This document shows positions 1 through 11,297 of a DNA stretch of 64,000 nt, piece by piece. Within the stretch, counting starts at the first letter, position 1; each line of letters opens with the position of its first letter. The stretch is from Microstegium vimineum (Eukaryota > Streptophyta > Magnoliopsida > Poales > Poaceae), in contig CM039126.1 of NCBI GenBank assembly GCA_022036555.1, positions 13,549,263 through 13,613,262 on the forward strand. The letters run 5' to 3'. The notes beneath the pieces are model-generated. The model saw nothing but the letters and a program-made list of their open reading frames with translations, was not told the DNA's origin and ran no database searches. Position numbers and translations under genes: made by a program.

Positions 1-1843
1 TGCAAAACGGGCAGTGGCGGAGGCAAAGGGACGGGCTTATGAAGATTTGTACAAGCGTCTTGATACGAAGGAAGGAGAAAAGGACATCTATAGGATGGCT
101 AGGACTTGTGAAAGGAAGACGAGGGACTTTACTCAAGTCAAGTGCATTAAGGATGAGAGGGAGCAACTCTTGGTGAAAGAGGATGAGATCAGACAAAGAT
201 GGCAAGTATTTTGACAAATTGTTCAATGGGGAGAATGAGAACTCCCCTGTTCAGTTGGACGACTCGTTTGATGACAACAATAGGCGCTTTGAGCGGAGGA
301 TTCAAGAATCGGAGGTCAGAGAAGCGTTGAAAAGGATGAAAGGGAGCAAAGCGATGGGCCCGGATGGTATCCCAATCAAGGTGTGGAGATGCCTTGGGGA
401 TATAGCTATAGTATGGCTAACCAAGATGTTCAATAATATCTTCCGATCGAACAAGATGCCTGACGAGTGAAGAAGAAGCACTTTAGTACCAATTTACAAG
501 AACAAGGGTGACATCCAGAGTTGTAATAACTATCGTGGGATTAAGTTGATGAGCCACACTATGAAGCTATGGGAGAGAGTCATCGAGCACCGCCTGCGAA
601 GAAGGACACGAGTATCTACCAACCAATTTGGTTTCATGCCTGGAAGGTCAACCACAGAAGCAATCTTCTTGTTAAGACAAGTTATGGAGCGATTTAGAGA
701 GCAGAAGAAGGACCTACATATGGTTTTCATTGACTTGGAGAAGGCTTATGACAAGATACCAAGAAATGTTATGTGGTGGGCTTTGAATAGACATAAAGTC
801 CCAACAAAGTACGTGACCCTCATCAAGGACATGTACAACAATGTTGTGACTAGCGTTCGAACCAATGATGGTAATACTGATTACTTCCCGATTAGAATTG
901 GGCTTCATCAAGGGTCAGCCTTGAACCCGTATCTCTTTGCCTTGGTAATGGACGAGATTACAAGGGACATTCAAGGGGACATCCCTTGGTGCATGCTCTT
1001 CGCCGATGATGTAGTGTTAGTTGATAAAAGCTTAGCGGGAGTAAATAGGAAACTTGAGCTGTGGCGGTAGACCCTTGAGTCTAAAGGTTTTAGACTAAGT
1101 CGAACTAAAACCGAGTATATGAAATGCGACTTTGGCACAACGGCTCAGGATGAGGGAGATGTGAGTTTGGAAGGTCAAGTCGTGCCTAAAAAGGACACCT
1201 TCCGATATCTGGGATCGATGCTACAAAGGGATGGAGATATTGATGCAGACGTTAGCCATAGAATCAAAGCAGGGTGGATCAAGTGGCGTCAAGCTTCTGG
1301 CATTCTATGTGACAAGAGGGTACCCCAAAAGCTAAAAGGCAAGTTCTATAGGACAACAATTAGACCTGCAATGTTGTATGGAGCCGAATGTTGGCCCACA
1401 AAGGCTCGACATGTTCAACAAATGAGTGTTGCAGAAATGCGCATGTTGCGTTGGATCTGTGGTCACACAAGAATGGACCGAGTTCGGAATGATGATATAC
1501 GTGATCGCCTAGGGGTGGCACCAATTGAAGAAAAGCTTGTCCAACATCGGTTGAGATGGTTTGGCCATGTCCAGAGGAGACCGCCAGATGCACCAGTGCG
1601 CTGTGGAGTCCCAAACCAAGCTAATAATATAAGGAGAGGCAGAGGAAGGCCGAAGTTGACATGGGCGGAGGCGGTGAATAGGGATTTAAAAGCTTGGGAT
1701 ATATCTAGAAATCTATGTTTGGATAGGATTGCCTGGAAAGCAGCTATTGAAGTGCCGGAACCATGACTTGGGTATCTTGTTGGGTTTCAACTCTAGCCTA
1801 CCCCAACTTGCTTGGGACTACAGGCTTTGTTGATGTTGATGTA
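1..1843 (+). mobile_element. RTE-clade non-LTR retrotransposon (LINE), 5' end outside the window
   Basis: A LINE copy whose reverse transcriptase region fills 14-1766. The 3' end carries the tail usual for plant RTE elements: a short UTR containing CTTGCTTGGGACTACAGGC (from about 1809) and then TTGTTGATGTTGATG at 1827-1842, a short simple repeat in place of poly(A). The window opens inside the element, so the upstream endonuclease domain is not visible. Assignment to the RTE clade rests on the C-terminal block around RLRWFGHVQRRP and on the tail; an L1 origin is less likely. Confidence 0.85.
14..1766 (+). pseudogene. LINE reverse transcriptase, disrupted
   Basis: This encodes the RT part of the LINE polyprotein, which copies element RNA at nicked chromosomal DNA. 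Segments at 14-214, 183-470, 546-1070 and 1119-1766 together cover the protein. They show the start of RT (GSKAMGPDGIPIKVWR), the finger region (NQFGFMPGRSTTEAIFLLRQ), palm motif A (MVFIDLEKAYDKIPR), the catalytic box LFADDVVLVD near 1000-1025, and a C-terminal region ending in GRGRPKLTWAEAV. The frame shifts near 183-214, and in-frame stops lie at 468-470 and 1068-1070 within otherwise continuous homology. The copy cannot make active enzyme. The domain identification is secure; whether a lesion is a sequencing error cannot be judged here. Confidence 0.9.
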
Positions 1844-2531
1844 GGCCTAACACCAATTGGAGCTTAAACTGTAACTGTTCAGAAGTTCTGAGTTCTGCTG
1901 GGAAGTCTGCACATAAGGTTTGCTATAATATAGGCTAATTCAAAGATGCAGCACTATGTGATGACAAGTTTAATCCTTGTTCTATATTTGTCCATGTAAT
2001 CTTAAAACTAGCAAGCAGAAGATGAAGTCATATTTACTAATTTACCTTTCTGTGATTGGACACGGGCGCAGGCGCGCAGCATATCTCTAGGACTGCAATT
2101 GTGGAGCAACCAGGACCTCCGTTATGCCATTCTCTTCAATATGGTCACTGAAGTTTGCGGCTCAAGCTGACCACAAAAATTGGCAACAAAGGATGATGAG
2201 GCTGAAGTATGGTTAAAAAGAACCTCACTTCTCCAAATCGACAATTACATTCCCAGATCTACCTAGCAATGGTTAGGTCCCCTTTTTTATCATTCATGCC
2301 ATCCTTTAAATACAGATTTTTACAATTGTCAAGGGACCTGTATCTGACGGATTCTATAATTGAAAAATCAAATTCAATCATACTGCATTCATATAAGAAG
2401 ATTTAGGGAACAAAAGACTTCAAAGCATATAAACTAAAAAAAATGGAACATAGCCTTTGCAAGAGGGCCTTTGTTCTAACCAAGGTTCATGCCAGAGGGT
2501 TCCAAACATTAACTACATAGAGTGCAGATTT
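1844..2531. other. Intergenic, no gene recognised
   Basis: AT-rich unique-looking sequence between the LINE tail and a fold-back MITE. The small open frame at 2209-2406 has no recognisable motif and reads like chance. Confidence 0.5.
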
Positions 2532-2821
2532 GGTGCCCAGGAGGGCTAGCGCCCTTGTTAGCAATGTTTCAAAAATCATGTATGTAGTACACATAAAGTT
2601 AAGTATAGCAACAACAATTCAGTTTGAAATCCATCCTGGATGCTAAGAAACAAAATAGACAAGCAGTCAACCTGGCACTGTTCATCATGTGTTGACAGTG
2701 ACACTTCTGTTTTTTTAATCTCAACAGCAAAGAGGAATTTCAACATACATCATTTTTGTGATGATTTTTGAAACATTGCAACATGGTATTTAGAACGAGG
2801 GCGCCAGCCCCCCTGGGCACC
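2532..2821. mobile_element. Fold-back MITE with about 50-bp inverted ends
   Basis: The left end starts GGTGCCCAGGAGGGCTAGCG (2532 on) and the right end, read in reverse complement from 2821, starts GGTGCCCAGGGGGGCTGGCG. The similarity continues inward through AATGTTTCAAAAATCAT on both arms. A 290-bp non-autonomous DNA element is the simplest reading. No clear target-site duplication was found, so the superfamily is unassigned. Confidence 0.7.
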
Positions 2822-3008
2822 ATACGAATTTCCTAGAATAAGGACTTCATCATTTGATATAGAGTGGTGTCAAGAATGACTTGTTACATTGGTACATGTT
2901 CAACAGTCATCCAATAGGGGCTAGAGTTAATACTTAATTGGCTTGAATTGTAAATCCAACAACAACTATAAATCTAAAAAACCAGACAAAGCAAATGAAA
3001 TAGAAACC

Positions 3009-3102
3009 TACTTCCTCCGTCCTTTTTTATTTGTCGCTAGAAAAGTGTTCTCCCTCACAAACACGCTTCCCTAGCGACACTTAAAAAGGGATGGAGGGAG
3101 TA
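3009..3102. mobile_element. Stowaway-type MITE
   Basis: About 90 bp bounded by TA at 3009-3010 and 3101-3102, with ends ACTTCCTCCGTCC and GGATGGAGGGAGT as imperfect inverted repeats and internal palindromic words GTCGCTAG/CTAGCGAC. TA target duplication and the CTCCCTCCGTCC-type end are typical of Stowaway (Tc1/mariner) MITEs of grasses. Confidence 0.8.
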
Positions 3103-3393
3103 ACATGCAAAGATCTGATTGGCAACAAAAGAATACCCTTAATTTGGCACATGTGCCGGATAATTGCTCTGAATCAGTTATACCTTTCAGCCCCTAAAGC
3201 TGAATGAACACTTGTACAATACAAGCTACGGTTGCAGCCCATTCTGACCAAGGAATCCATCTCATTAGGCTAGCTAGGATTTAGAACATGGTTTCCAAAT
3301 TCTTGTGTCAGCCAAGTCAAATTGATCTTCCAGTTATGAATTAAACACAGACATTGCAACTCTAGCTAATATGATACAAAATTCATTTAATGG

Positions 3394-5162
3394 TCAAACA
3401 CGTAAGGCATGATTATCCTTTTGATCCCTTTGCTGCATGAAACATTTTAACCTTTCTATTTCACCAATTTCAGGCAGCCATTTAATGAGAACTTCCATAG
3501 TCACATAATCAGGAGTGCACCTCTCTTCTCTCATCCGGTCCACAAGTTCAAATGCCTTTTCTGGTATGTTCTTCTCTTGAAGACCTTTCAACAATGCATT
3601 GTAGGTTGTCACATTTGCAGGCACATTGTTTTCCCTCATCTCATCAAACAGCTTGATAGCTACATCAACTTCTCTGCTCTTGCAGAGGAAGTCAATTAGA
3701 GTATTGTATATTACAGTGTTGGGTTGAATCCTGGCCTCATCCATGGACCTGAAAATTCTTAATGCCTCATCTGTTTTACCAGCTTTGCAATATCCATGTA
3801 CAAGTGTACTGAAAGTGACCACAGAAGGCTGACAGCCATCATCAATCATATTCCCCAATAATTCATCCACAGCTGAGAAATCTCCTGCTTTACACAAACA
3901 AGACAACAGGGTATTGTAGGTGTACACATCTGGCTGAAGACCAGCTCCTTTCATCTCCTCAAGCAGCTCATAGGCCTCATGCAACTTTTTCTTCCGGCAA
4001 AAGCCACCAATCAGAATGTTATATGCCTTTGCATCCAACTTAAATCCTGCCTTCTTCATCGATTCTGCAACAGTGCAAGCATCCACCAACCGTCCTGCTT
4101 GTGTCAATCCAGATATCATGGTAAAATACATGACTGCATCTGGTGGATGCCCTTGGTCAGCCATCTCATGGAACAACTCCATGGCCATGCCCACATTGTT
4201 GCAATGGAGGAAAGCACTAACCAAAGTGCTATAGATCACGGTATTGCCCCTGGCCTCTTGCCAAGCTGCCCTCTTCTCACGGAAGAACTCCAGCGCAGCA
4301 CCAACCCTCCCAACTCGGCATAAGCCACCAACAATTGTGTTCATCGTGATAAAATTTGGCACCACACCCTCTTTCTCCATTCTCTCCACAATTTGGCAAG
4401 CCATGCCAATATCCCCCACTCAGCAACACGCATGAGCCAAGCAGTTATATGTAACTGTGTTGGGCACACACCCATGCACCTGCATCATCCGCTCATCCAC
4501 GAACGCAATGGCCTCCTTCAACCTCCCAATTTTGCACAAACCATCCACTACGGTATTCAAGATGACAATATCCGCGCAGACGTCCGAGCCTGGGCTGGAC
4601 ATTCGGTCGAGCACCTTGAGCGCGTCCACGACACGGCCTGCCTTGCAGAGCACATTGAGAAGTATCCCATAGGTTACGATATTGGGCTTGACGGAGGCCT
4701 CTCGCATGGAGGTGAACAGCTCCGTCATGCCGCGCAGGTTGCCAGCGCGGCCGAGCGCGGTAAGGAGGGAGTTGAAGGTGGGAACTTCCGGTGCCGGCGC
4801 GCCCGCTGCGAGGGAGTCGCGGAGGAAGCTTGCGGCGTCGGCTGGGGAGGAGAAGCGCGCGAGGAGCTTGGAAAGGAGCGACGCGGAGGGAGGCGGGCCG
4901 CGAGGGAGTGAAGGGTAGCGAGGGAGGCAGGCGTGAATGCGTGGGACGGCTCGGCGATGAGGGCGTATAGCTCGGAGGCGAGGCCAGGCGATGCGCGGAG
5001 GAGGGACAGCGTGGCGGTTGAGGGGGTGTGCCCGTGGAGGAGGTCGGCGAGGATGGCGGCGGCGTTTGGGATGCTAGGGATGGGAGAGGAGGTGGAAGAG
5101 AGGCGGCGGCGGGATCGGAGCTTGTGGACAGCAGGCGTCACGAGCCGCCGGGTCGACGACAT
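3394..5162 (-). pseudogene. P-class pentatricopeptide-repeat protein gene with a frameshift and an internal stop
   Basis: Intronless gene of about 590 codons. PPR proteins bind organellar RNA and act in its processing, stability or translation. The start at 5162 opens an Arg/Ser-rich N-terminus (MSSTRRLVTPAVHKLRSRRR) resembling a mitochondrial targeting peptide. The segment 4420-4728 and the 341-residue segment 3394-4419 carry consecutive 35-residue repeats, for example VYTYNTLLSCLCKAG, VVTFSTLVHGYCKAG and TVIYNTLIDFLCKSR; at least ten motifs are visible and no E, E+ or DYW tail, so the class is P. Two lesions interrupt it. Near 4887-4893 the frame changes (net one base missing or two gained); the second frame then reads SLLSKLLARF and continues into the repeats. 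An in-frame TGA lies at 4422-4420, where CGA (Arg) would fit. The overall plan resembles Arabidopsis At3g61520-type proteins, but that match is from memory. It may be a pseudogene, or the sequence may contain errors. Confidence 0.85.
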
Positions 5163-5339
5163 GGTGGACGGCAGCAGCTCGGGAAGGAGCTGAGGATGCA
5201 GTGACTAGAGGCAGCTCGTCGATACGGCCGGCCGTGGAGCCGTAGAGGGGTCCAGAGGTCTCACCACTGTGCTCGGCGGCTGCGACCGGCAAGACGGCGA
5301 GGTAGGTGGGTTTTACATTTTTTCCCCCCCTCTTTTTTA

Positions 5340-5720
5340 TGCCGTATTATCATCTGATCAATATTATTAGTATCTGCTTCACTAGTGAAGCTGTTTTTTT
5401 AGAAAATAGCTTTATAAACAATTCTTTTGATGAAGCTAAGTTATTTTGAAAAAAGTATTTGGCAAAACAGCTTCACCAACTAATTTATGTATAGATATAA
5501 GAGAGAAAATGAAAAGAGGGTTACGATAAGCTACTATTTTCAGCTTCATCCCACTTCATGGATATGAGAGAGAAAATAGAGAGAGAGCTGTGATAAGCTA
5601 CTATTTTTAGCTTCATCTCACTTCATATCTTTGTGAGAGAGGAAGAAAAACAGCTTCATGGATAAAGCTATTTTGGAAAAAGGTGTTTGGTAAAAAAACA
5701 ACTTACCAAAGAGGCCCTAA
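5340..5720. repeat. Degenerate hAT-like MITE sequence
   Basis: AT-rich segment with repeated words (AAGCTACTATTTT, AGCTTCATC, CACTTCAT) ending in TTACCAAAGAGGCCCTA, the reverse complement of the GGGCCTCTTTGG-type terminus common in grass hAT MITEs. The left terminus is not recognisable. Related sequence with CTTCACTAGTGAA lies at 29397-29560. Confidence 0.45.
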
Positions 5721-6989
5721 ATATTGTGTTTCTATGGTTTGCTACTACTATTTGTCGTACAAAAAATCATATAACATTATAATTCAGTATCTATTTAAAC
5801 TTACCATCTCCGATAACTGCTACTCAAAATACTAAGATCTATTTCACGTTTGGGTTTGGGTAGCACAATAGGATTCATAAAAGGTCTTCTTCAATAGTAG
5901 ACAAAAAAGAAAATCCTTTCTGCAAAGGTTTGGTTATGCCTCTCGTGACATCTGACATCCAAAATGAGTCTTACGTATATGTACTCTATTGGAGGTTATA
6001 AGCATTCGATTGGAGATCCATTTTTTATGTGGCTCCCGCAATACCTCTCATGTTGGAGACATGCTTATACTAGTCTTATGCTCTATTTGGTTGGGCTATA
6101 ATATTTGACAAATTAGTTGTGACATACGGTTTTCACAAAAGTATCTTCGTAAAAGCAGTTGTGAGAATAAAAGCTTCTTTTGGCTCAACAACTGTGGCTT
6201 GTGAAATGTCACACTCACTAACCAGCGGACCCCGCTCATCAGCCTCTTCCCTCTTCTTCTAGTGCGGCTCGGGAAGGTGAGGCTCGCCGGCCGGAAAGGC
6301 CAGGTCGCGCCCGCTGCTAGAGACATCGTTGAAGTCGTGCTTCCTGAGGCTGCGCAAGGGAGGGAGCTCGCTTGCTAAATCCGGGGTTGCGCCCACACCA
6401 AGCGCACTCGTGTAGGCTGTCAGAGCGTGGAGGACGTCGTAGTCTCGGGGCCAAGCTCGCGCCTCCTTGCCGGATCCAGTGCAGGCCGACGAGGCCGTGA
6501 GCGCAGGTAGACAAGGATAGAATAGAAGACAAAAAAACAAGACGGTATCTTCATGACTAGTAGCAGATACATATTTTTTCCCAACGAAAGTAAGGATCGA
6601 TGTGCTTTTGGATTTGTATGGTAGGAAAAACTGTTTTTGAGCAAAAATAGTTGTCGTTGTTTTGCTTGACTTTTGCAAAAGCAAAAGCAGGTTTAAAATC
6701 TCAACAAAAAAGGACATCAGATCCACGTGCAAACACATGCACACATGCATTCAATAGACGGATTACATAATTCGAAATACCTTTTGTACTCCGAGTCTCT
6801 CCATGTCACATACAAACGGGTGCCCGTATCATCCTCTTTCTCTCCCTCCCTGATTCATCTATATCTTGATCTCTTTTTACAGAGACAAATTCATATATGC
6901 TATTATAAAAGATCTTAACTTTATATGAATCACTGCAAAAATTATCGTGATCTTTACGGTATGGATTCAACTTTTCTACTCTTTACTTA
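5721..6989. other. Intergenic, no gene recognised
   Basis: Open frames on the minus strand at 6096-6326 and 6259-6750 overlap each other in different frames and show no domain. A moderately GC-rich patch at 6230-6510 lacks a clear start, splice sites or motif. I see no supported gene here. Confidence 0.5.
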
Positions 6990-7593
6990 GAGTGTGTTTG
7001 GTATCCACAACCAACTTCACGTGTGTGGTTATCAAATGTTCCCATGACACTTCGCTCCACAGCGAAAGCCCTAAAATCCCATTGAGACAGGGAGGGAGGG
7101 AGCCAAAAATAGTATCTTCGCTTGGTTCCCTCTAGATCTTGTGGGCCTAGCACGGCTCCTTCGGCGATTTTCCCTAGCACAACTTGTGTTGAGAGCAAAG
7201 CAACAAGGCTAGTGCATTGGCGGCGCATGCGAGGCCAATGCGGTGCGATGCGATGGCGGCGTCGAGCACGGACAGAAGGGGATAGGCGGGCAAAGGTGGC
7301 ATAATGCAGCGGGGACAGCCGATGATGGCGCCACAAAGGGACAGGCAGGGCATGCGAGCAATACGGGGTATGCACCTGGTAGAGAAGAACATGTGTGCGG
7401 TGAAGAAGACAAGGAAGAAAGAAAAGAACCAAGAAATTAAGGAAGAATTGAGAATAAAAATAGAATATCTTACCCTTCTCAACAACTAGCCCAAGTTGAC
7501 TTACGTTTCTAAAGCTAAAAAATTGTTTCATCGTAAAAGTCATATCCAAAACTGTGTTTTGGCTTGAGTTGGAGAGCTCTACTAAACACACCT
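6990..7593. mobile_element. Tourist/PIF-like non-autonomous element with GC-rich core
   Basis: The left end GAGTGTGTTTGGTA (6990 on) and the right end AGGTGTGTTTAGTA (reverse complement from 7593) are imperfect inverted repeats. TTA occurs directly outside both ends (6987-6989 and 7594-7596), the target duplication expected of PIF/Harbinger elements. The core at about 7120-7340 is GC-rich, unlike the AT-rich ends. Overlapping open frames in the core show no domain. Confidence 0.6.
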
Positions 7594-7820
7594 TTAAATT
7601 AGTGCAGTGATGGGCCATTGTGTCCTTGATTTCCTTCATCTAATCCTCCTAGCTGCCTCACTAAGTTCCAAAGCCTACTCAACCTGCTGGCAGGACGCGG
7701 GAATCATGGCCACCGACCAGTCGGATGTGTGACCCCCTCCAATCCCCACGATCACGAGTGGCCCATCTATTCCTGCGCGCAACGTTAGCCCATCTACTCT
7801 TGCACGTATTAGTTTCTGCA

Positions 7821-7938
7821 AGCTCGGCCCAAATGGAGCACTGACACCCTGACCGCCTGATGCACATGAAAACAAACCAGCTCGGCCCAAACGGAGCACT
7901 CACAACCCTGACCGCCTGGGTGCACGTGAAAACAAACC
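7821..7938 (+). repeat. Two-copy tandem repeat of about 59 bp
   Basis: AGCTCGGCCCAAAYGGAGCA begins at 7821 and again at 7879, and both copies run to GAAAACAAACC with few differences. It looks like a simple local duplication without coding content. Confidence 0.8.
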
Positions 7939-7948
7939 ACGGAGCAGC

Positions 7949-8212
7949 ATCCCTCCGTCCCAAATTATATAAGAGGCTCTAAGAATTTTGGAGAGTCAAA
8001 GCATCTCAAATTGACCAATAATTATAAAGAAAACTATAAAGATTTGTGATATTAAATAGACATGTTATAAAAATATAATTGATAACGAATCTAATAATAC
8101 TTAGTTGACAATATAAATGTTATTATATTAGTATATACCTTTGGTCAAAGTTGACATAGTTTGACTCTCCAAGATTCTTGAAACGTCTTATAATTTGGGA
8201 CGGAGGGAGTAG
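7949..8212. mobile_element. Stowaway-like MITE, long form
   Basis: The left end CCCTCCGTCCCAAATTATAT (7951 on) mirrors the right end ATAATTTGGGACGGAGGGAG (to 8210), followed by TA. The AT-rich inside is also partly palindromic: GAGAGTCAAAG near the left and TTTGACTCTC near the right. The left TA is degenerate. Confidence 0.75.
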
Positions 8213-9300
8213 ACTGCAGCCCATGCACAGGTCTTTCTCTTGTCAGTTTTTTTTCTCCTTTTTCCTTTTCTTTTACTTTTACTTTTTTACCTGTTGTTCT
8301 ATTCTTCTTTTTATTTTTGGAAGTGGGCTGTGCGAGCAAGACAAAGCAAATGTATTGAACTGTTGGGCCCAAATAAAGTGTGGGACAAATGACTATAAAG
8401 AATGGGCCACACTAAAAATGACCCAGACGAAAAAACTAAAAATCTTACCCTTTTTATTATTAGATATAGATTTCTATTTTATTTACTTAGTGTGTTTCTT
8501 CTTCTTTTTATTTAAATTTTGATTTGTTTTTATTTTTATTTTTTTCTTGAACTACGTGGTCTTTTATTCTGTCATTTACTTTTTACCTTTATTTTAATAT
8601 TTTTTTCCTACTTAATTATTTTTTATTCTATTTTTGTTCTTTCTTCTATTATTACTTCTCTTTTCTCTTTTCCTCATAGATTTTTTTTTTGATTTCTATT
8701 TATTATTTTTATTTTTCTATGAATATTTTTAATTGTAATTCATGTTTACTCATTTGATTGTCACCAATTTTCTTTTTTATTTCCTAGTTTAAGTTATTTT
8801 TCTGTATATATTAGCATTTTTGTTATTTTTATTTGTTTTTTTGCATATTTTTCTTTGTTATTTGACTCTATTTGACTCTAAATAATTAATTTAGTAATTC
8901 TATTTTTTATATTTCATTATATATGTGATGTTCACGTATTACGCATATGATGTTCTATTCTGTATATTGTGATGTTCACGAGTGTAAATATGATGTTCTA
9001 TTATGTACCTGTGATGTTCAATAGTATACAAGTTTTTCCACAATGTATTTTGTGATATTTGGTAGCACTTTTTTTCTTTTTATTTAACTAATTAATTTAC
9101 TTACTATTTTATTATTATTTTTTATAATTTATGATATTTGTCTTGTTCATATAATATACCTATGATGTTATATGTTATATTTTGTGATGTTCTTGCAGTT
9201 TTAATGAGATGTTTTACAGTATATTTTGTGATGTTCAATAGCATGCATTGGTGTTCTATGATATATTGTATGGTGTTCTATGCCGTTGGCCGCTCGCAGG
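8213..9300 (+). repeat. T-rich relic repeat with recurrent TGATGTTC words
   Basis: Pyrimidine-rich DNA (8240-8850) followed by an interval (8920-9285) where TGTGATGTTC or ATGATGTTCTAT recurs roughly every 25-45 bases. The same family occurs in opposite orientation at 58560-58905. No protein is encoded. It is probably part of a non-coding transposon, family unknown. Confidence 0.55.
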
Positions 9301-10089
9301 TCTGATCCCCACTCCTCATCCTACGTAAGGGCGTCCCCAGCAGTGCCAAGGCAGCTAGCTCTTAACCGTCCACATCAGCAATAGTCCTACGTGGAAGAAA
9401 GCAAAACTTGAAAACCAAACCAACTAGCGCCGGATCGTCTCGCTCAAAAATCGAGAACGCATAAGTCAGCCTTTATCGCTATCGCTAGATGCTGGCTCTT
9501 CTCCTCAGCTCGGATTCATTGCTCCCAGCCGTCCCATTGAGTTATTGTTGGTTGCTGATATCTGTCCTAGATATTGATTGGTTTGATTTGTGTGCGATTG
9601 CTGATTGGCACATCCGGATACTGTATTCTACGTACATGGTTGATAAAAAAAAATTTGGGTGTGCTCTTCAACTAGTTAAATACAGTAATCTTTAGACCTC
9701 GTTCACTTTCTTCTCCAGAACGAACCGTTTCCAACCGAAATTATTTCGGTCGTTATACAAATTACAGAAGCATTTCTATCCGAATTAGTTCCGGGTTTCA
9801 TTCAGAGATAATCGAACATGTCCTCAGTCTAATTGATGATCTGATCTGATTTACCAGGCGCATCATTGCGGAGAAACGAGGTGACGCTGGGGGCATGCCC
9901 AGGCCGCGCCATCAGCTTCCTGTCTTCCTCCCGGAAATTTCCTTGCCAGCAATTTCCACACGGCGGGCCAACTTGTACGCTTTCGCGGCGACGACGGACA
10001 TCTCCGCAGCGGCACAGCCCCTTCTTGGCCCATCCGATCTCCAGCTCACCACCACCACCGCACCGCACACACACCGCTGCACCCTCGCC
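9301..10089 (+). other. Upstream region of the carboxylesterase gene
   Basis: Contains GGGCGTCCCCAGCAG-type repeat sequence at about 9329, AT-rich DNA to about 9840, then GC-rich sequence leading into the coding region. TTTACCAG followed by GCGC at 9851-9862 could be a splice acceptor for a 5' UTR intron, but no donor can be fixed. I do not see a convincing TATA box. The frame of the downstream gene stays open back to ATG 9895. Confidence 0.4.
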
Positions 10090-11073
10090 ATGGATCCGAG
10101 ATCCGAAATCATCCTGGACACTCCGTACTTCCGCATCTACAGCGACCGGCGCATCGACCGTTTGATGGGCACCGAAACCGTGCCGGCCGGCTTCGATCCC
10201 ACCACCGGCGTCACCTCCAAAGACGTCGTCATAGACAGCGACGCCGGCCTCTACGTCCGCCTCTACCTCCCGGACATGGCTACGCCTACCACCGGCCCCG
10301 GGTCGCGGCCAGCGCCGGCCAACGACAACAAGAAGCTCCCAGTGCTAGTCTACTTCCACGGCGGTGGCTTTGTCACCCAGTCCGCAGCGTCCCCGATCTA
10401 CCAGCGCCTCCTCAACGCACTGGTCGCGAAGGCCGGCCTGCTCATCGTCTCCGTGAACTACCGCCTCGCGCCAGAACACCCGCTGCCGGCAGGCTACGAG
10501 GACTCCTACCGCGCGCTCGTGTGGGCGGCCTCTGCTGGTAACGGCGACGACCCCTGGCTGTCACGGCACGGCGACCTGCGCCGCATCTTCCTGGCCGGCG
10601 ACAGCGCCGGCGGGAACATCGTCCACAACGTCGCTATGATGGCCGCGTCGTCGGAGCCGCCGCGCATGATTGAGATCGAGGGTGCGGTCCTCCTGCACGC
10701 CGGGTTCGGCGGCAGGGAGCCCGTCGACGGCGAGGCGCCGGCGTCTATGGCGACGATGGAGAAGCTGTGGCGGGTCGTGTGCCTCGAGGCGACGGACGGC
10801 GTGGACGACCCGCGCGTCAACCCCTTGGCCGCCGTGGCGCCCAGCCTGCGTGACCTGCCGTGCGAGAGGGTGCTCGTCTGCGCGGCGGAGCTGGACTCCC
10901 TGCTGCCGAGGGACAGGGCGTACTACGAGGCCATCAAGGCAAGCGGGTGGGGCGGCACGGTGGAGTGGTTCGAGACCGAGGGCCAGGACCACGTCTTCTT
11001 CCTCTTCAAGCCCGCCTGCGATGACGCCGTGGCGCTCATGGATCGACTGGCCGCCTTCTTTGCTGCGAAATGA
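10090..11073 (+). CDS. Class-I carboxylesterase (plant CXE family, alpha/beta hydrolase)
   Basis: Intact, intronless, 327 residues, the usual length for plant CXE proteins, which hydrolyse small carboxylic esters in the cytosol. The family also includes the GID1 receptors and tuliposide-converting enzymes. Visible features: the family N-terminus MDPRSEIILD...FRIYSDRRIDRLMG; oxyanion-hole motif HGGGF at 90-94; YRLAPEHPLPAGYEDSYRAL near 124-143; nucleophile elbow GDSAGG at 170-175 with catalytic Ser172; acid Asp269 in AAELDSLLPRDR; and His301 in GQDHVFF. The serine and histidine positions suggest a working esterase rather than a GID1-like receptor, which lacks the catalytic His. ATG 10090 has good context (CGCCATGG) and gives the family N-terminus. 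An in-frame ATG at 9895 would add 65 residues. The coding part is strongly GC-rich. The substrate is unknown. Confidence 0.93.
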   Translation: MDPRSEIILDTPYFRIYSDRRIDRLMGTETVPAGFDPTTGVTSKDVVIDSDAGLYVRLYLPDMATPTTGPGSRPAPANDNKKLPVLVYFHGGGFVTQSAASPIYQRLLNALVAKAGLLIVSVNYRLAPEHPLPAGYEDSYRALVWAASAGNGDDPWLSRHGDLRRIFLAGDSAGGNIVHNVAMMAASSEPPRMIEIEGAVLLHAGFGGREPVDGEAPASMATMEKLWRVVCLEATDGVDDPRVNPLAAVAPSLRDLPCERVLVCAAELDSLLPRDRAYYEAIKASGWGGTVEWFETEGQDHVFFLFKPACDDAVALMDRLAAFFAAK

Positions 11074-11297
11074 AATTATGAAATTCGTCGTGTGTGGATG
11101 TGGCCACGTGTCCACGAACACATTGTCTGAGACGAATGCAACAAAAGAAGATGCAGCTCATTGCCGAATCGAATAATTGAACTCGGCCCTCGAAAAACAA
11201 TTAAAAGAGCCTTGCACTGATTAGTTCGTGCTATCGCCTTAGCTATTTTGTTTCTTCAATCTATAATAATCTATGTAAATATATACGTTTTCTAATA

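Noticed and set aside
10506..11176. Long frames overlapping the carboxylesterase on both strands
   Set aside because: Shadows of a GC-rich coding sequence; only the plus frame from 10090 has family motifs.
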